Positions 6,576 through 12,633 of a stretch of 19,426 bases of DNA are shown here, piece by piece. The stretch spans positions 1-19,426 of the forward strand of contig CAYZSY010000013.1 in the NCBI GenBank assembly GCA_964481185.1, read 5' to 3'. The translations under genes were made by a program, and so were the position numbers. The number at the start of each line of letters is the position of its first letter. Position 1 is the stretch's first letter. The notes beneath the pieces are model-generated. The model had not been told where the DNA came from. It saw only the letters and a program-made list of their open reading frames with translations, and did not search any database. This DNA comes from JAOAJC01 sp964481185 (lineage in GTDB: Archaea; Nanobdellota; Nanobdellia; Pacearchaeales; GW2011-AR1).

Positions 6576-6821
6576 TTACCTCTTCTCTATCTTCTTCCTT
6601 AATTGCACAATAGAGTCAAAGGTCTTCCCATATCCTTCTTCCTCTATCTTCTGCAATTTTCCAAGATATTCGGGTCTCAACTCCGGCTCAAGAAAGCTCT
6701 CTTCATATGTTTTCGCAAGAAAGGCAATCGCCTCGCTCTTATTCTTCATACCATATTTTGCCTTAATTATGTTCAATATCCTGTCTTCTCGTTCTCCGAT
6801 GCTTATTATGTTCTGTATCAT
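6576..6821 (-). CDS. DUF2683-like antitoxin of the RelE pair
   Basis: 81 aa. The N-terminal strand MIQNIISIGEREDRILNIIK and the helix pair KYGMKNKSEAIAFLAKTYEES resemble a ribbon-helix-helix DNA-binding fold, followed by a charged neutralising tail (LGKLQKIEEEGYGK...). It resembles the archaeal DUF2683 antitoxins usually found next to RelE. The gene precedes the toxin, the standard order for autorepressed modules. A TATA-like TTTTATTA (6843-6850 on plus) is centred about 25 bp upstream. Two copies of TATAAT (6831-6836 and 6841-6846) and a tandem CATTATATTT pair (6851-6870) lie across this promoter and could be operator half-sites. Confidence 0.75.
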   Translation of the reverse strand: MIQNIISIGEREDRILNIIKAKYGMKNKSEAIAFLAKTYEESFLEPELRPEYLGKLQKIEEEGYGKTFDSIVQLRKKIEKR

Positions 6822-6850
6822 TTCATTACCTATAATTATCTATAATAAAA

Positions 6851-6870
6851 CATTATATTTCATTATATTT
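6851..6870. repeat. Tandem 10-bp repeat upstream of the toxin-antitoxin operon
   Basis: CATTATATTT occurs twice head to tail at 6851-6860 and 6861-6870, just upstream of the probable antitoxin promoter. It may be an operator for antitoxin autoregulation or simple AT-rich sequence; its position makes the first possible. Confidence 0.35.
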
Positions 6871-6929
6871 AAACCTTTCTACAGAACTAGTATCGTATAA
6901 ACTTAAAATCAAAACCTTGCTAAGAAAGG

Positions 6930-7214
6930 CTAATCCTCCAGTCCTTCTTTTGCATTTGCGGCTCTTGAGGCCTTTTTTATTAAATCGTCCCTTTTCATAG
7001 CTTCAGAATAACTCTTGCATCCAGCATCCAGAGCAAGTCTAGCCCAATAGGTTAGAAGATAATCTATCTCTCCACCATGATAATTAGATCTATAATGCCA
7101 GCTAAAAGTTCTACTTCCGTTTTCTAAAGATTCAGAACATATTATAACCGGCCTTCTGCCCATGACTGCTCTTTTCAAATAGCGGTCAAATGATTCTCCT
7201 ACACCATATACCAT
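6930..7214 (-). CDS. Hypothetical protein, 94 aa
   Basis: Starting at the ATG at 7214 gives MVYGVGESFDRYLKRAVMGR... (94 aa). The longer frame from 7277 adds 21 residues, but that start is not supported: an archaeal TATA-like sequence (TTTAAAT on minus, about 7235-7243) is centred 25 bp upstream of 7214. There is no signal peptide, TM segment or recognised domain. Features seen are PVIICSESL near residue 25, a W/Y/H-rich stretch SWHYRSNYHGGEIDYLLTYW, and a basic helix at the C-terminus. It lies alone between the toxin-antitoxin pair and the ftsZ terminator. Function unknown. Confidence 0.6.
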   Translation of the reverse strand: MVYGVGESFDRYLKRAVMGRRPVIICSESLENGSRTFSWHYRSNYHGGEIDYLLTYWARLALDAGCKSYSEAMKRDDLIKKASRAANAKEGLED

Positions 7215-7246
7215 GTTTATACTGCACTTAAATGATTTAAAAATGT

Positions 7247-7302
7247 TCGGATAAAAATAAAAAGAAAAGGAAGCCAAAAAGCAAAATAAATCTTGCTTCC
7301 TT
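7247..7302 (-). terminator. Putative ftsZ transcription terminator
   Basis: On the minus strand, 24 bp after the ftsZ stop, AAGGAAGC (7302-7295) pairs with GCTTCCTT (7274-7267), and a T-rich tract TTTTCTTTTTATTTTT follows directly. Archaeal RNA polymerase terminates at such U-tracts; the hairpin may only help. It lies before the promoter of the next minus-strand gene. Confidence 0.5.
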
Positions 7303-7325
7303 CTGATTGTTAGGTGCTTACAAAC

Positions 7326-8408
7326 TTACCTGAAGACCTCTATGCCCAAATCAGACATTTCGTTTTGGGTCTTGGCTCTTTCAGCTTCATAAGAACGTCT
7401 TCCCATAACATATGGTGATTTAACTCCAGTCATTATGGTAATAACTCTTACTTTGTTGGCAAATTCTTTGTTGACTCTAGCTCCAATGATAACTTGTGCA
7501 TCAGGAGAGATATTTTCGGTTACTAATTCTCCAACTCCTGCAAACTCCTCCAATTTGAAGTCTGGTCCGCAGGTTATGTGAATTAAAGCTCCTGTAGCAC
7601 CCTTATAATCAACATCAAGCAATGGATGAGTTAAAGCTTGTTTAACAGCTTCATCCACTCTTGCAGTTGTATCGCTCTCGCCAACTCCAATTACTGCAAC
7701 ATCTCCGTTCTTCATAATAGCAGAAACGTCAGCATAGTCAAGGTTAATCAACGATGGCAATGTGATTGTTTCAACTATACCTTTTATCATTGTAGAAACA
7801 AGCTCGTTTGCTACTGCAAATGCCTGCTCCATAGGAAGATTTCCAGCAATGTCTACAAGTCTGTTATTATCAATTACGATAATAGTATCTGCAACTTCTG
7901 TCAATTCTTGCAAGCCAAACTCAGCTTTTTCAATTCTTGCCTTCTCACACTCAAATGGCATTGTGACAACGCCTATAACAACTGCTCCCGACTCCTTGGC
8001 CAATTGTGCCACTACAGGAGATGAGCCTGTTCCTGTGCCTCCACCCATTCCAGATAAAACAAAAACCATGTCAGCGCCGCCAGCAGCTCTCTTTAATTCA
8101 GAAACGCTTTCTTTTGCAGCTTCCCTACCTTTATTTGGATAACCTCCGCAGCCAAGCCCCCTCGTAAGCTCCTTACCGATCAGAATCTTCTCATCGGCTT
8201 TGGTAATACTCAAGTGCAAAGCGTCAGTGTTTACTCCATATATAGTTGCGCCGTTTATGCCTTTATTAAAAAGCCATGTTATTGCGTTGCATCCCGCACC
8301 ACCGCACCCAAAAACCTTGATGTTCGCCTTTCCAGCCCTTAGTTCATCAAAATTAATGCTGTGAGTTTCTGCGTTCTTCAGCGCCTCTTTTGCAAAATCT
8401 AAAACCAT
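7326..8408 (-). CDS. ftsZ: Cell division GTPase FtsZ
   Basis: 360 aa. This is a tubulin-like GTPase that polymerises into the division ring. The nucleotide-binding loops are intact: GCGGAGCNAI (34-43), NTDA (60-63), and the signature GGGTGTG at residues 122-128. The T7 synergy loop NLDYAD has D224 and D227, which complete the active site of the next subunit. A short N-terminal extension (~28 residues) precedes the core, and the C-terminus ends shortly after the core (DLGIEVFR) without a long linker. I cannot assign FtsZ1 or FtsZ2 with certainty. Unlike most genes here it has a leader with a strong Shine-Dalgarno sequence, 15 nt from the ATG. Confidence 0.97.
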   Translation of the reverse strand: MVLDFAKEALKNAETHSINFDELRAGKANIKVFGCGGAGCNAITWLFNKGINGATIYGVNTDALHLSITKADEKILIGKELTRGLGCGGYPNKGREAAKESVSELKRAAGGADMVFVLSGMGGGTGTGSSPVVAQLAKESGAVVIGVVTMPFECEKARIEKAEFGLQELTEVADTIIVIDNNRLVDIAGNLPMEQAFAVANELVSTMIKGIVETITLPSLINLDYADVSAIMKNGDVAVIGVGESDTTARVDEAVKQALTHPLLDVDYKGATGALIHITCGPDFKLEEFAGVGELVTENISPDAQVIIGARVNKEFANKVRVITIMTGVKSPYVMGRRSYEAERAKTQNEMSDLGIEVFR

Positions 8409-8869
8409 CTTTCTCTTTTTTTACACCTCCTTTCATATATTTAATGATTTATCATGTAGAAATTAGTTTAAATATTTATTTATACAAAAGAATATCCCTA
8501 AAAACTGATGAAAATAATTAATTTATAGATTTTTTAGTCTTTTTTCAAACTCTTTTTGGTCTCCAACGTAAGGGTTTTCTCTTAGCTGCAAGAATATCTT
8601 TGTCAGAACAAGAAACTTTTTCCATCTCTTTATCAAAGCTCTCAGTCGTATACACTGCATAAGCCATGACAAATTAATATTCTTATTACTTTTAATCTTT
8701 CCTATCAAAATTCTATATATTCTCTAAAATATTCAACTTGCAAACCTCAAGGATGCAAATCCTTGATGGCCATCAAGAACTGAAAGTTCTTGAGGAGTTG
8801 AATGAGACTGGAAAATTCATATTTTTTCTAGACCTTCAGATTTATAATCTGAATGGGCTGGAGAAAATC
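8409..8869. other. Gene-free stretch: ftsZ leader, AT-rich spacer, palindrome cluster A
   Basis: No convincing gene is seen here. Going from low to high coordinates it holds the ftsZ leader and promoter (8409 to about 8485), an AT-rich stretch with a weak minus-strand frame of 61 codons (8523-8708) that begins with TTG and has no recognisable domain, and palindrome cluster A (8731-8884), which runs into the end of the downstream hydrolase gene. Confidence 0.6.
8424..8431 (-). promoter_or_regulatory. Shine-Dalgarno of ftsZ, long spacing
   Basis: On the minus strand the sequence reads AGGAGGTG, a strong match to the archaeal anti-SD (complement of CACCTCC). There are 15 nt between it and the ftsZ ATG, longer than the usual 5-10, and no alternative start codon lies in between. 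A TATA-like AT stretch at about 8467-8480 would put the transcript start near 8447. Confidence 0.65.
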
Positions 8870-8884
8870 TTAAATTTTCTCCAG
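8731..8884. repeat. Palindrome cluster A: six hairpins in 154 bp
   Basis: Outer stem ATTCAAC/GTTGAAT (8731-8737 with 8797-8803). Inside are CAAGGAT-gcaa-ATCCTTG (8748-8765) and CAAGAACT-gaa-AGTTCTTG (8774-8792), joined by a perfect 16-bp palindrome CTTGATGGCCATCAAG (8762-8777). An alternative stem CCTCAAG/CTTGAGG pairs 8745-8751 with 8789-8795. After GAGAC (8804-8808) come CTGGAAAA/TTTTCTAG (8808-8815 with 8824-8831, one G-U), TTCAGATT-tat-AATCTGAA (8835-8853) and CTGGAGAAAAT-cttaa-ATTTTCTCCAG (8858-8884). The last hairpin holds the stop codon of the hydrolase gene in its loop. Loop and arm style resemble IS200/IS605-derived palindromic elements; a structured RNA is the alternative. Confidence 0.7.
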
Positions 8885-9541
8885 AATTTCTGCTTTCAAC
8901 CCGACCTGCATGCACAACTTAACAAATCTTTGTGCATCTTCCAAAGTTCCTGCGACTCCAGCTCCATAATGCATTGGAATTACAACATTCGGGCTTATTA
9001 AAGAAGCAACTTCTGCAGCTTCTTCTGCAGTCATCACGTAAGTTCCAGAGACAGGAAGCAAAGCGACAAATTTATTCCCGTCTTTTCCATATCCTGAAAG
9101 CTTTGACATCTCAGGAATTTTGTCAGAATCTCCTGCATGATAAACAACCACATTCCCCATTTTTATGATGTAGCCCATCCAGCCCTCGCTCTTTGGATGA
9201 AACTCCTTGTCAACATTATATGCAGGAACAGCACTTATTTTTACACCCCAAAAGCTAAGCTCGTCGCCAACCTCAATTATTTGCATCTCAACATCTTCAA
9301 CATGACTAATTTTGCTTTGCGCGTCAGCAGACACAACTATAATCGTCCCTTTTTTAGAGAGTTTTTGTATGTCCTTAATAGAGCAATGGTCATAATGGCT
9401 GTGGGTAATTAAAATTAAATCTGCTTTCTCTGCCAGAGCGCCATCTGAAACATTATAAGGATCTATCGCAATCTTCTTTTCGTTATTTATCAAAAAACCC
9501 GAATGCCCTAAGTACAAGATTTTAATCTCACCTATCTCCAT
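8870..9541 (-). CDS. Metallo-beta-lactamase-fold hydrolase (UPF0173-like)
   Basis: 223 aa, typical of the short single-domain UPF0173-type MBL proteins. Metal-binding motifs: THSHYDH (H47, H49, D51, H52), YHAGDSD (H135, D138) and the final PMHYG (H191). The opening KILYLGHSGFLI and AIDPYNVSDG are also family signatures. The substrate is unknown; related proteins are annotated only as metal-dependent hydrolases. A TATA-like TTTAAATT at about 9565-9572 is centred about 27 bp before the ATG, fitting a leaderless message. The stop codon lies in the loop of an 11-bp perfect hairpin (8858-8884), which may terminate or protect the 3' end. Confidence 0.9.
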   Translation of the reverse strand: MEIGEIKILYLGHSGFLINNEKKIAIDPYNVSDGALAEKADLILITHSHYDHCSIKDIQKLSKKGTIIVVSADAQSKISHVEDVEMQIIEVGDELSFWGVKISAVPAYNVDKEFHPKSEGWMGYIIKMGNVVVYHAGDSDKIPEMSKLSGYGKDGNKFVALLPVSGTYVMTAEEAAEVASLISPNVVIPMHYGAGVAGTLEDAQRFVKLCMQVGLKAEILEKI

Positions 9542-9605
9542 TTTGAAATTAAGCGAACATGGGTTTTAAATTTATCTGTAATCTTAATTAACTATTTGTA
9601 GAAGT

Positions 9606-10025
9606 TCAAACAAGCAAGGGGTTGTGAATAGTATTCTCCTCATAAGCTCTTATTGCGATATCTGATTGCTCGTCATCTCTAGAGTCGCCTCTTTTTTCAG
9701 ACCATTGTCGAGAAAGCAAACATTCTTTCTTAGAAAGCATCTCAACCAAAGTGGGGCTTGATTTGTCCCCTATCTGCAAAGATATCCTATTCAAAGCTAA
9801 ATCCAAATTATCACATTTATTATACCAGGAGATAATATTACTAACGGTTTTTATAACTCTTGCATAAGATGCGTATAATCTGCTCATGCCGCCTAAACTA
9901 ATTGCCACATCTGCCAAATCATCTGTATACTCCCTTACTATTCCTCGCGCTTTTACAGGATTATCATAATGGCTAAAATCAAGACTATCTTCTTCATCAG
10001 TCTGCTCAAAATCCAAAGGTTCCAT
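9606..10025 (-). CDS. Hypothetical acidic helical protein, 139 aa
   Basis: The frame is open from 10085, but the ATG at 10025 is preferred because the TATA element GTTTATAAAT (10045-10054 on plus) is centred about 25 bp upstream. The protein starts MEPLDFEQTDEEDSLDFSHYD, a strongly acidic N-terminus, then shows helical stretches (DDLADVAISLGGMSRLYASYARVIKTV, given as general region residues 33-65) and a mixed-charge C-terminus. No TM segment, signal peptide or recognised motif. It is divergent from the YkgJ-like gene with separate TATA boxes. Function unknown. Confidence 0.6.
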   Translation of the reverse strand: MEPLDFEQTDEEDSLDFSHYDNPVKARGIVREYTDDLADVAISLGGMSRLYASYARVIKTVSNIISWYNKCDNLDLALNRISLQIGDKSSPTLVEMLSKKECLLSRQWSEKRGDSRDDEQSDIAIRAYEENTIHNPLLV

Positions 10026-10100
10026 AAAACATATTAGAAAATTTGGTTTATAAATACTTCTAACAGCAAAAATTCTCACTAACATTTGATGTTGATTATA

Positions 10101-10108
10101 TTTATAAA
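10101..10108 (+). promoter_or_regulatory. TATA box of the YkgJ-like gene
   Basis: TTTATAAA at 10101-10108 is centred 25.5 bp before ATG 10130, a consensus archaeal TATA that predicts leaderless initiation. It supports 10130 over the adjacent in-frame ATG at 10133. Confidence 0.6.
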
Positions 10109-10129
10109 ACCAACAAATCGCTAAATTTA

Positions 10130-10777
10130 ATGATGTTTGGAAAACCAGAGATAAACCACGAACAATTTACAGAGATAGCTTCGCGCATTCAATTTTATGA
10201 AGCAGATTGCACCGATAGCATATGTTGTTTTCAGCCGCCAAACATAGAAGGAGTTAATGTCAATCCAATAGGAGATAATTGGGATTTTTTATTGTTAATC
10301 GGAAATATTCTCTCTCCATATCCAGAAGCACATCATAAAATTGAAGATTTAATCAAGCATCCAGAATTTAAGATAAAATATTTTGCTTACCCTGCAGATT
10401 CATGGCTTGCCCCAAGATTCAGTTTAGAAAATAACAATCTTGCCATCTCAACAAGATGCTCAAGGTATAACGAACGCCCTCAAATGTGCAGGGACTATAC
10501 AATCTGCGGCGGTTGCGACTTTAAAAAATATTGCAGAAAACCAAGAGAATTACGTGAGATAGGAAGTACTCCAGCAATAATGTTTTATGGACTTGAAGAA
10601 AAATTATCCAGGAAAATAATATCAGAACAACAAATAGAACTCAGCCCATTTTTTACAGGAAGATATCATAAATTATCTCTGCCATTTAAGATAAGAAGCT
10701 ATAACTTAATCCCAATCCCCAACAAAACAGCAAAAATATCTTCTCGAATTCAAATAGTTACCACTCAATCTTCTTAA
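10130..10777 (+). CDS. YkgJ-like Cys-rich metal/Fe-S cluster protein
   Basis: 215 aa. Eight cysteines in two groups: C27, C32 and C33 (CTDSICC), and C110, C120, C126, C129 and C135 around CSRYNERPQMCRDY and CGGCDFKKYC. The segment C-x-x-Y-x-x-R-P-x-x-C-R-x-Y is the hallmark of the YkgJ/UPF0153 family (putative zinc- or iron-chelating, Fe-S-like). The N-terminal CxxxxCC is a variant of the usual CxxCC. The extra CGGCDFKKYC cluster is not part of the basic motif and may hold a second site. Function in the cell is unknown. Its last 20 bases overlap the 3' end of the convergent minus-strand gene. Confidence 0.7.
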   Translation: MMFGKPEINHEQFTEIASRIQFYEADCTDSICCFQPPNIEGVNVNPIGDNWDFLLLIGNILSPYPEAHHKIEDLIKHPEFKIKYFAYPADSWLAPRFSLENNNLAISTRCSRYNERPQMCRDYTICGGCDFKKYCRKPRELREIGSTPAIMFYGLEEKLSRKIISEQQIELSPFFTGRYHKLSLPFKIRSYNLIPIPNKTAKISSRIQIVTTQSS

Positions 10778-11147
10778 AGGGTTTCTTTACAAACATTATC
10801 TCGCCTTGCAGTTCATAAAAATCAATTGTTCTCTCAACCTGGTCATTAAAATATCTTATCTGATAGTCCCCCTCATTTTTATCAAAAACCTCAATCGCCA
10901 TTTCTTTCGTAGTTCCATGGTCAATCAGAACATAATGTGAATCAACCTCATATTCTATATCATCAATTTTGACCTTATCACCTTTCCCCAACTTGGAAAT
11001 CTCTTTTGACGATTTTATTTTAACATCTCGCAAATCATTGTCAGAGCCATTATTTTCCGATTCTATCTCATCAAGCTCCCTTTCAATTTCCTTTTCACTA
11101 ATTTTTTCAACTTTCTCTCCTGCCTTCCCAGTATTTTTGCTAACCAT
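10758..11147 (-). CDS. Hypothetical acidic protein with a C-terminal beta-rich domain, 129 aa
   Basis: Starting at ATG 11147 gives MVSKNTGKAGEKVEK.... The frame could begin at GTG 11156, but a consensus TATA box (11169-11176) centred 25.5 bp upstream selects 11147. Residues 1-50 are charged, low-complexity and probably disordered or coiled (EKISEKEIERELDEIESEN). Residues 55-129 look like a small beta domain (GKGDKVKIDDIEYEVDSHY, then IDHGTTKEMAIEVFD, then GDYQIRYFNDQ). This recalls DUF4178-like beta folds, but that is a guess. It overlaps the end of the convergent YkgJ-like gene by 20 bases. Function unknown. Confidence 0.65.
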   Translation of the reverse strand: MVSKNTGKAGEKVEKISEKEIERELDEIESENNGSDNDLRDVKIKSSKEISKLGKGDKVKIDDIEYEVDSHYVLIDHGTTKEMAIEVFDKNEGDYQIRYFNDQVERTIDFYELQGEIMFVKKPFKKIEW

Positions 11148-11168
11148 AACAATCACTAAGAAAAATCA

Positions 11169-11176
11169 TTTATAAA
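11169..11176 (-). promoter_or_regulatory. TATA box of the 129-aa protein gene (symmetric core)
   Basis: TTTATAAA at 11169-11176 is centred 25.5 bp from ATG 11147 on minus. The 8-bp core is palindromic, so it could also fire towards palindrome cluster B, which would put a plus-strand start near 11198. Confidence 0.6.
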
Positions 11177-11185
11177 CTTAATCAA

Positions 11186-11309
11186 AAAATCCTTGTGTTA
11201 ACCATGGGCTGAAGCCCATGGTTTGCTCAGATTTATCTGAAAGGATTTTGGGAGACAGAGACAAACTATACAATCATCTATGACTTAAAAGTCATAGTTT
11301 GTGCTCTGT
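11186..11309. repeat. Palindrome cluster B: nested hairpins in 124 bp
   Basis: Outer stem AAAATCCTT/AAGGATTTT (11186-11194 with 11241-11249, 9 bp). It encloses AACCATGGGC-tgaa-GCCCATGGTT (11200-11223, 10-bp stem) and TCAGAT-tt-ATCTGA (11227-11240), a three-way-junction layout. After GAGAC (11252-11256) a long bulged stem follows: ACAGAGACAAACT (11255-11267) pairs with AGTTTGT-g-CTCTGT (11297-11309). Its inside carries ATGACTT-aa-AAGTCAT (11280-11295), with an unpaired 12-nt segment on one side. It lies between the asnS stop and the promoter of the next minus-strand gene. The GGGCTTCAGCCC-type hairpin (minus strand) is reminiscent of IS200/IS605 ends. Confidence 0.7.
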
Positions 11310-11334
11310 ATCAAAAATTAATAATTTAAATCTT

Positions 11335-12633
11335 TTAAGGACTAAATCTTCCTGGAGTTCTTGGGAAAGGAATTGCATCTTTTATATTTTCAAGTCCGCA
11401 AATCCAGGATACAACTCTCTCAACACCCATGCCAAAACCTCCGTGAGGAACACTCCCGTATCTTCTTGTATCAAGATAAAATGAATAATTCTCCACTTTC
11501 TCGCCCATCTCTTTCAGTCTTTTCTTTATTTTTTCTATGTCAGATTCTCTCTCGCTCCCCCCTATTATCTCCCCATAACCTTCAGGGGCAATAAAATCAC
11601 ATCCTAAAACAACTTTTTTGTTTTTATTATCTTCTTTCATATAAAATGCCTTTACTTCTTTAGGATAGCGCGTAATTATAATTGGAGTTTCATTAATCTT
11701 TGAGAGTGCATCCTCTTCAATTGTTCTCAAATCTTTGCCCCACTGGACATTTAATTTGCATTTCTCCTTTAATGTTTTTAAAGCCCCATCATAAGTTATT
11801 CTAGGAAATTTCTTTTTGATGGTTGGCTCTAATTTTTTTATATCTCTCCCCAAAATTTCAAGCTCTTGTTTATTATTCTCCAAGACTTTTTTTACAATAT
11901 GTTTTAAAAGCCCCTCTCCAAAATCCTGAATTTCATCAAAGCTTACCCATGCAGCTTCCATCTCAGCATGCCAGTATTCTGTTAAATGTCTCGCTGTCTT
12001 TGATGCCTCTGCCCTGAAACTTGGGGCAATAGTATATATCTTTTCAAGCGCAAATATTGCCGGCTCTGCATACAACTGCCATGTCTGGGCAAGATACGTT
12101 TTCTTGTCAAAATATTTCACTTCAAATAATGTGCTTCCACCCTCTGCCTGAACAGATTGGAAAATAGGAGATTGATATTCATAAAACCCCTCTCCTCGGA
12201 AATATTCGTGAATTGCATTAAAAACTGTGCTCCTGATTTTCAGAACAGAAATCATCTTCCTGCTTCTCAACCATAAATGCCTTCTGTCAAGCAGCAATTC
12301 TTCATTAATATCTTTTGTTATTGGAAAAGGCTCAGCCCTATTAATCAGCTCAAATTTTTCCACGTCAATTTCGTATCCTGTCGGAGCTCTCTCTTCTTTT
12401 CTTATTCTTCCTTCAATCTCAACAGAAGACTCAACTGTCACCCCATCTATTTCATTCCATTGTTTTTCAAACTTTTCCTTTGGCAAAACACACTGGACAA
12501 TATTGCTTGAATCCCTTAAAACTATGAATTTAATCTTGTTGCTTCCTCTCTCCCTATAAACCCACCCGCGCACAGCCACCCCTCCCTTCCCTTTTTTCAT
12601 CGCCTCATCTATTGATATGAATTTTGCTTTCAT
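11335..12633 (-). CDS. asnS: Asparaginyl-tRNA synthetase
   Basis: 432 aa, class IIb aaRS that charges tRNA-Asn. The N-terminal OB-fold anticodon-binding domain covers residues 1-105 (GWVYRERGSNKIKFIVLRD). The catalytic domain has motif 2 as SFRAEASKTARHLTEYWHAE and motif 3 as GFGMGVERVVSWICGL. The AsnRS-type segment APEGYGEIIGGSERE separates it from AspRS, which has GVEISSGGQR at that place. The start codon overlaps the aspS stop (ATGA, 4 bases), so the two are translated as a coupled pair. The downstream 3' region holds palindrome cluster B. Confidence 0.93.
   Translation of the reverse strand: MKAKFISIDEAMKKGKGGVAVRGWVYRERGSNKIKFIVLRDSSNIVQCVLPKEKFEKQWNEIDGVTVESSVEIEGRIRKEERAPTGYEIDVEKFELINRAEPFPITKDINEELLLDRRHLWLRSRKMISVLKIRSTVFNAIHEYFRGEGFYEYQSPIFQSVQAEGGSTLFEVKYFDKKTYLAQTWQLYAEPAIFALEKIYTIAPSFRAEASKTARHLTEYWHAEMEAAWVSFDEIQDFGEGLLKHIVKKVLENNKQELEILGRDIKKLEPTIKKKFPRITYDGALKTLKEKCKLNVQWGKDLRTIEEDALSKINETPIIITRYPKEVKAFYMKEDNKNKKVVLGCDFIAPEGYGEIIGGSERESDIEKIKKRLKEMGEKVENYSFYLDTRRYGSVPHGGFGMGVERVVSWICGLENIKDAIPFPRTPGRFSP

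Noticed and set aside
8523..8708. Minus-strand frame of 61 codons between ftsZ and palindrome cluster A
   Set aside because: It begins with TTG. The only internal ATG (8660) leaves 45 residues with no motif, and no Shine-Dalgarno or well-placed TATA supports it.
8731..8884. CRISPR-like or tRNA-like reading of palindrome cluster A
   Set aside because: Arms are all different and spacings are irregular, with no direct repeats; no cloverleaf with T-loop consensus is found.
8738..9001. Plus-strand frame of 87 codons through palindrome cluster A
   Set aside because: It is antisense to the hydrolase gene, and the first part is made of inverted repeats, which give a non-protein-like sequence.
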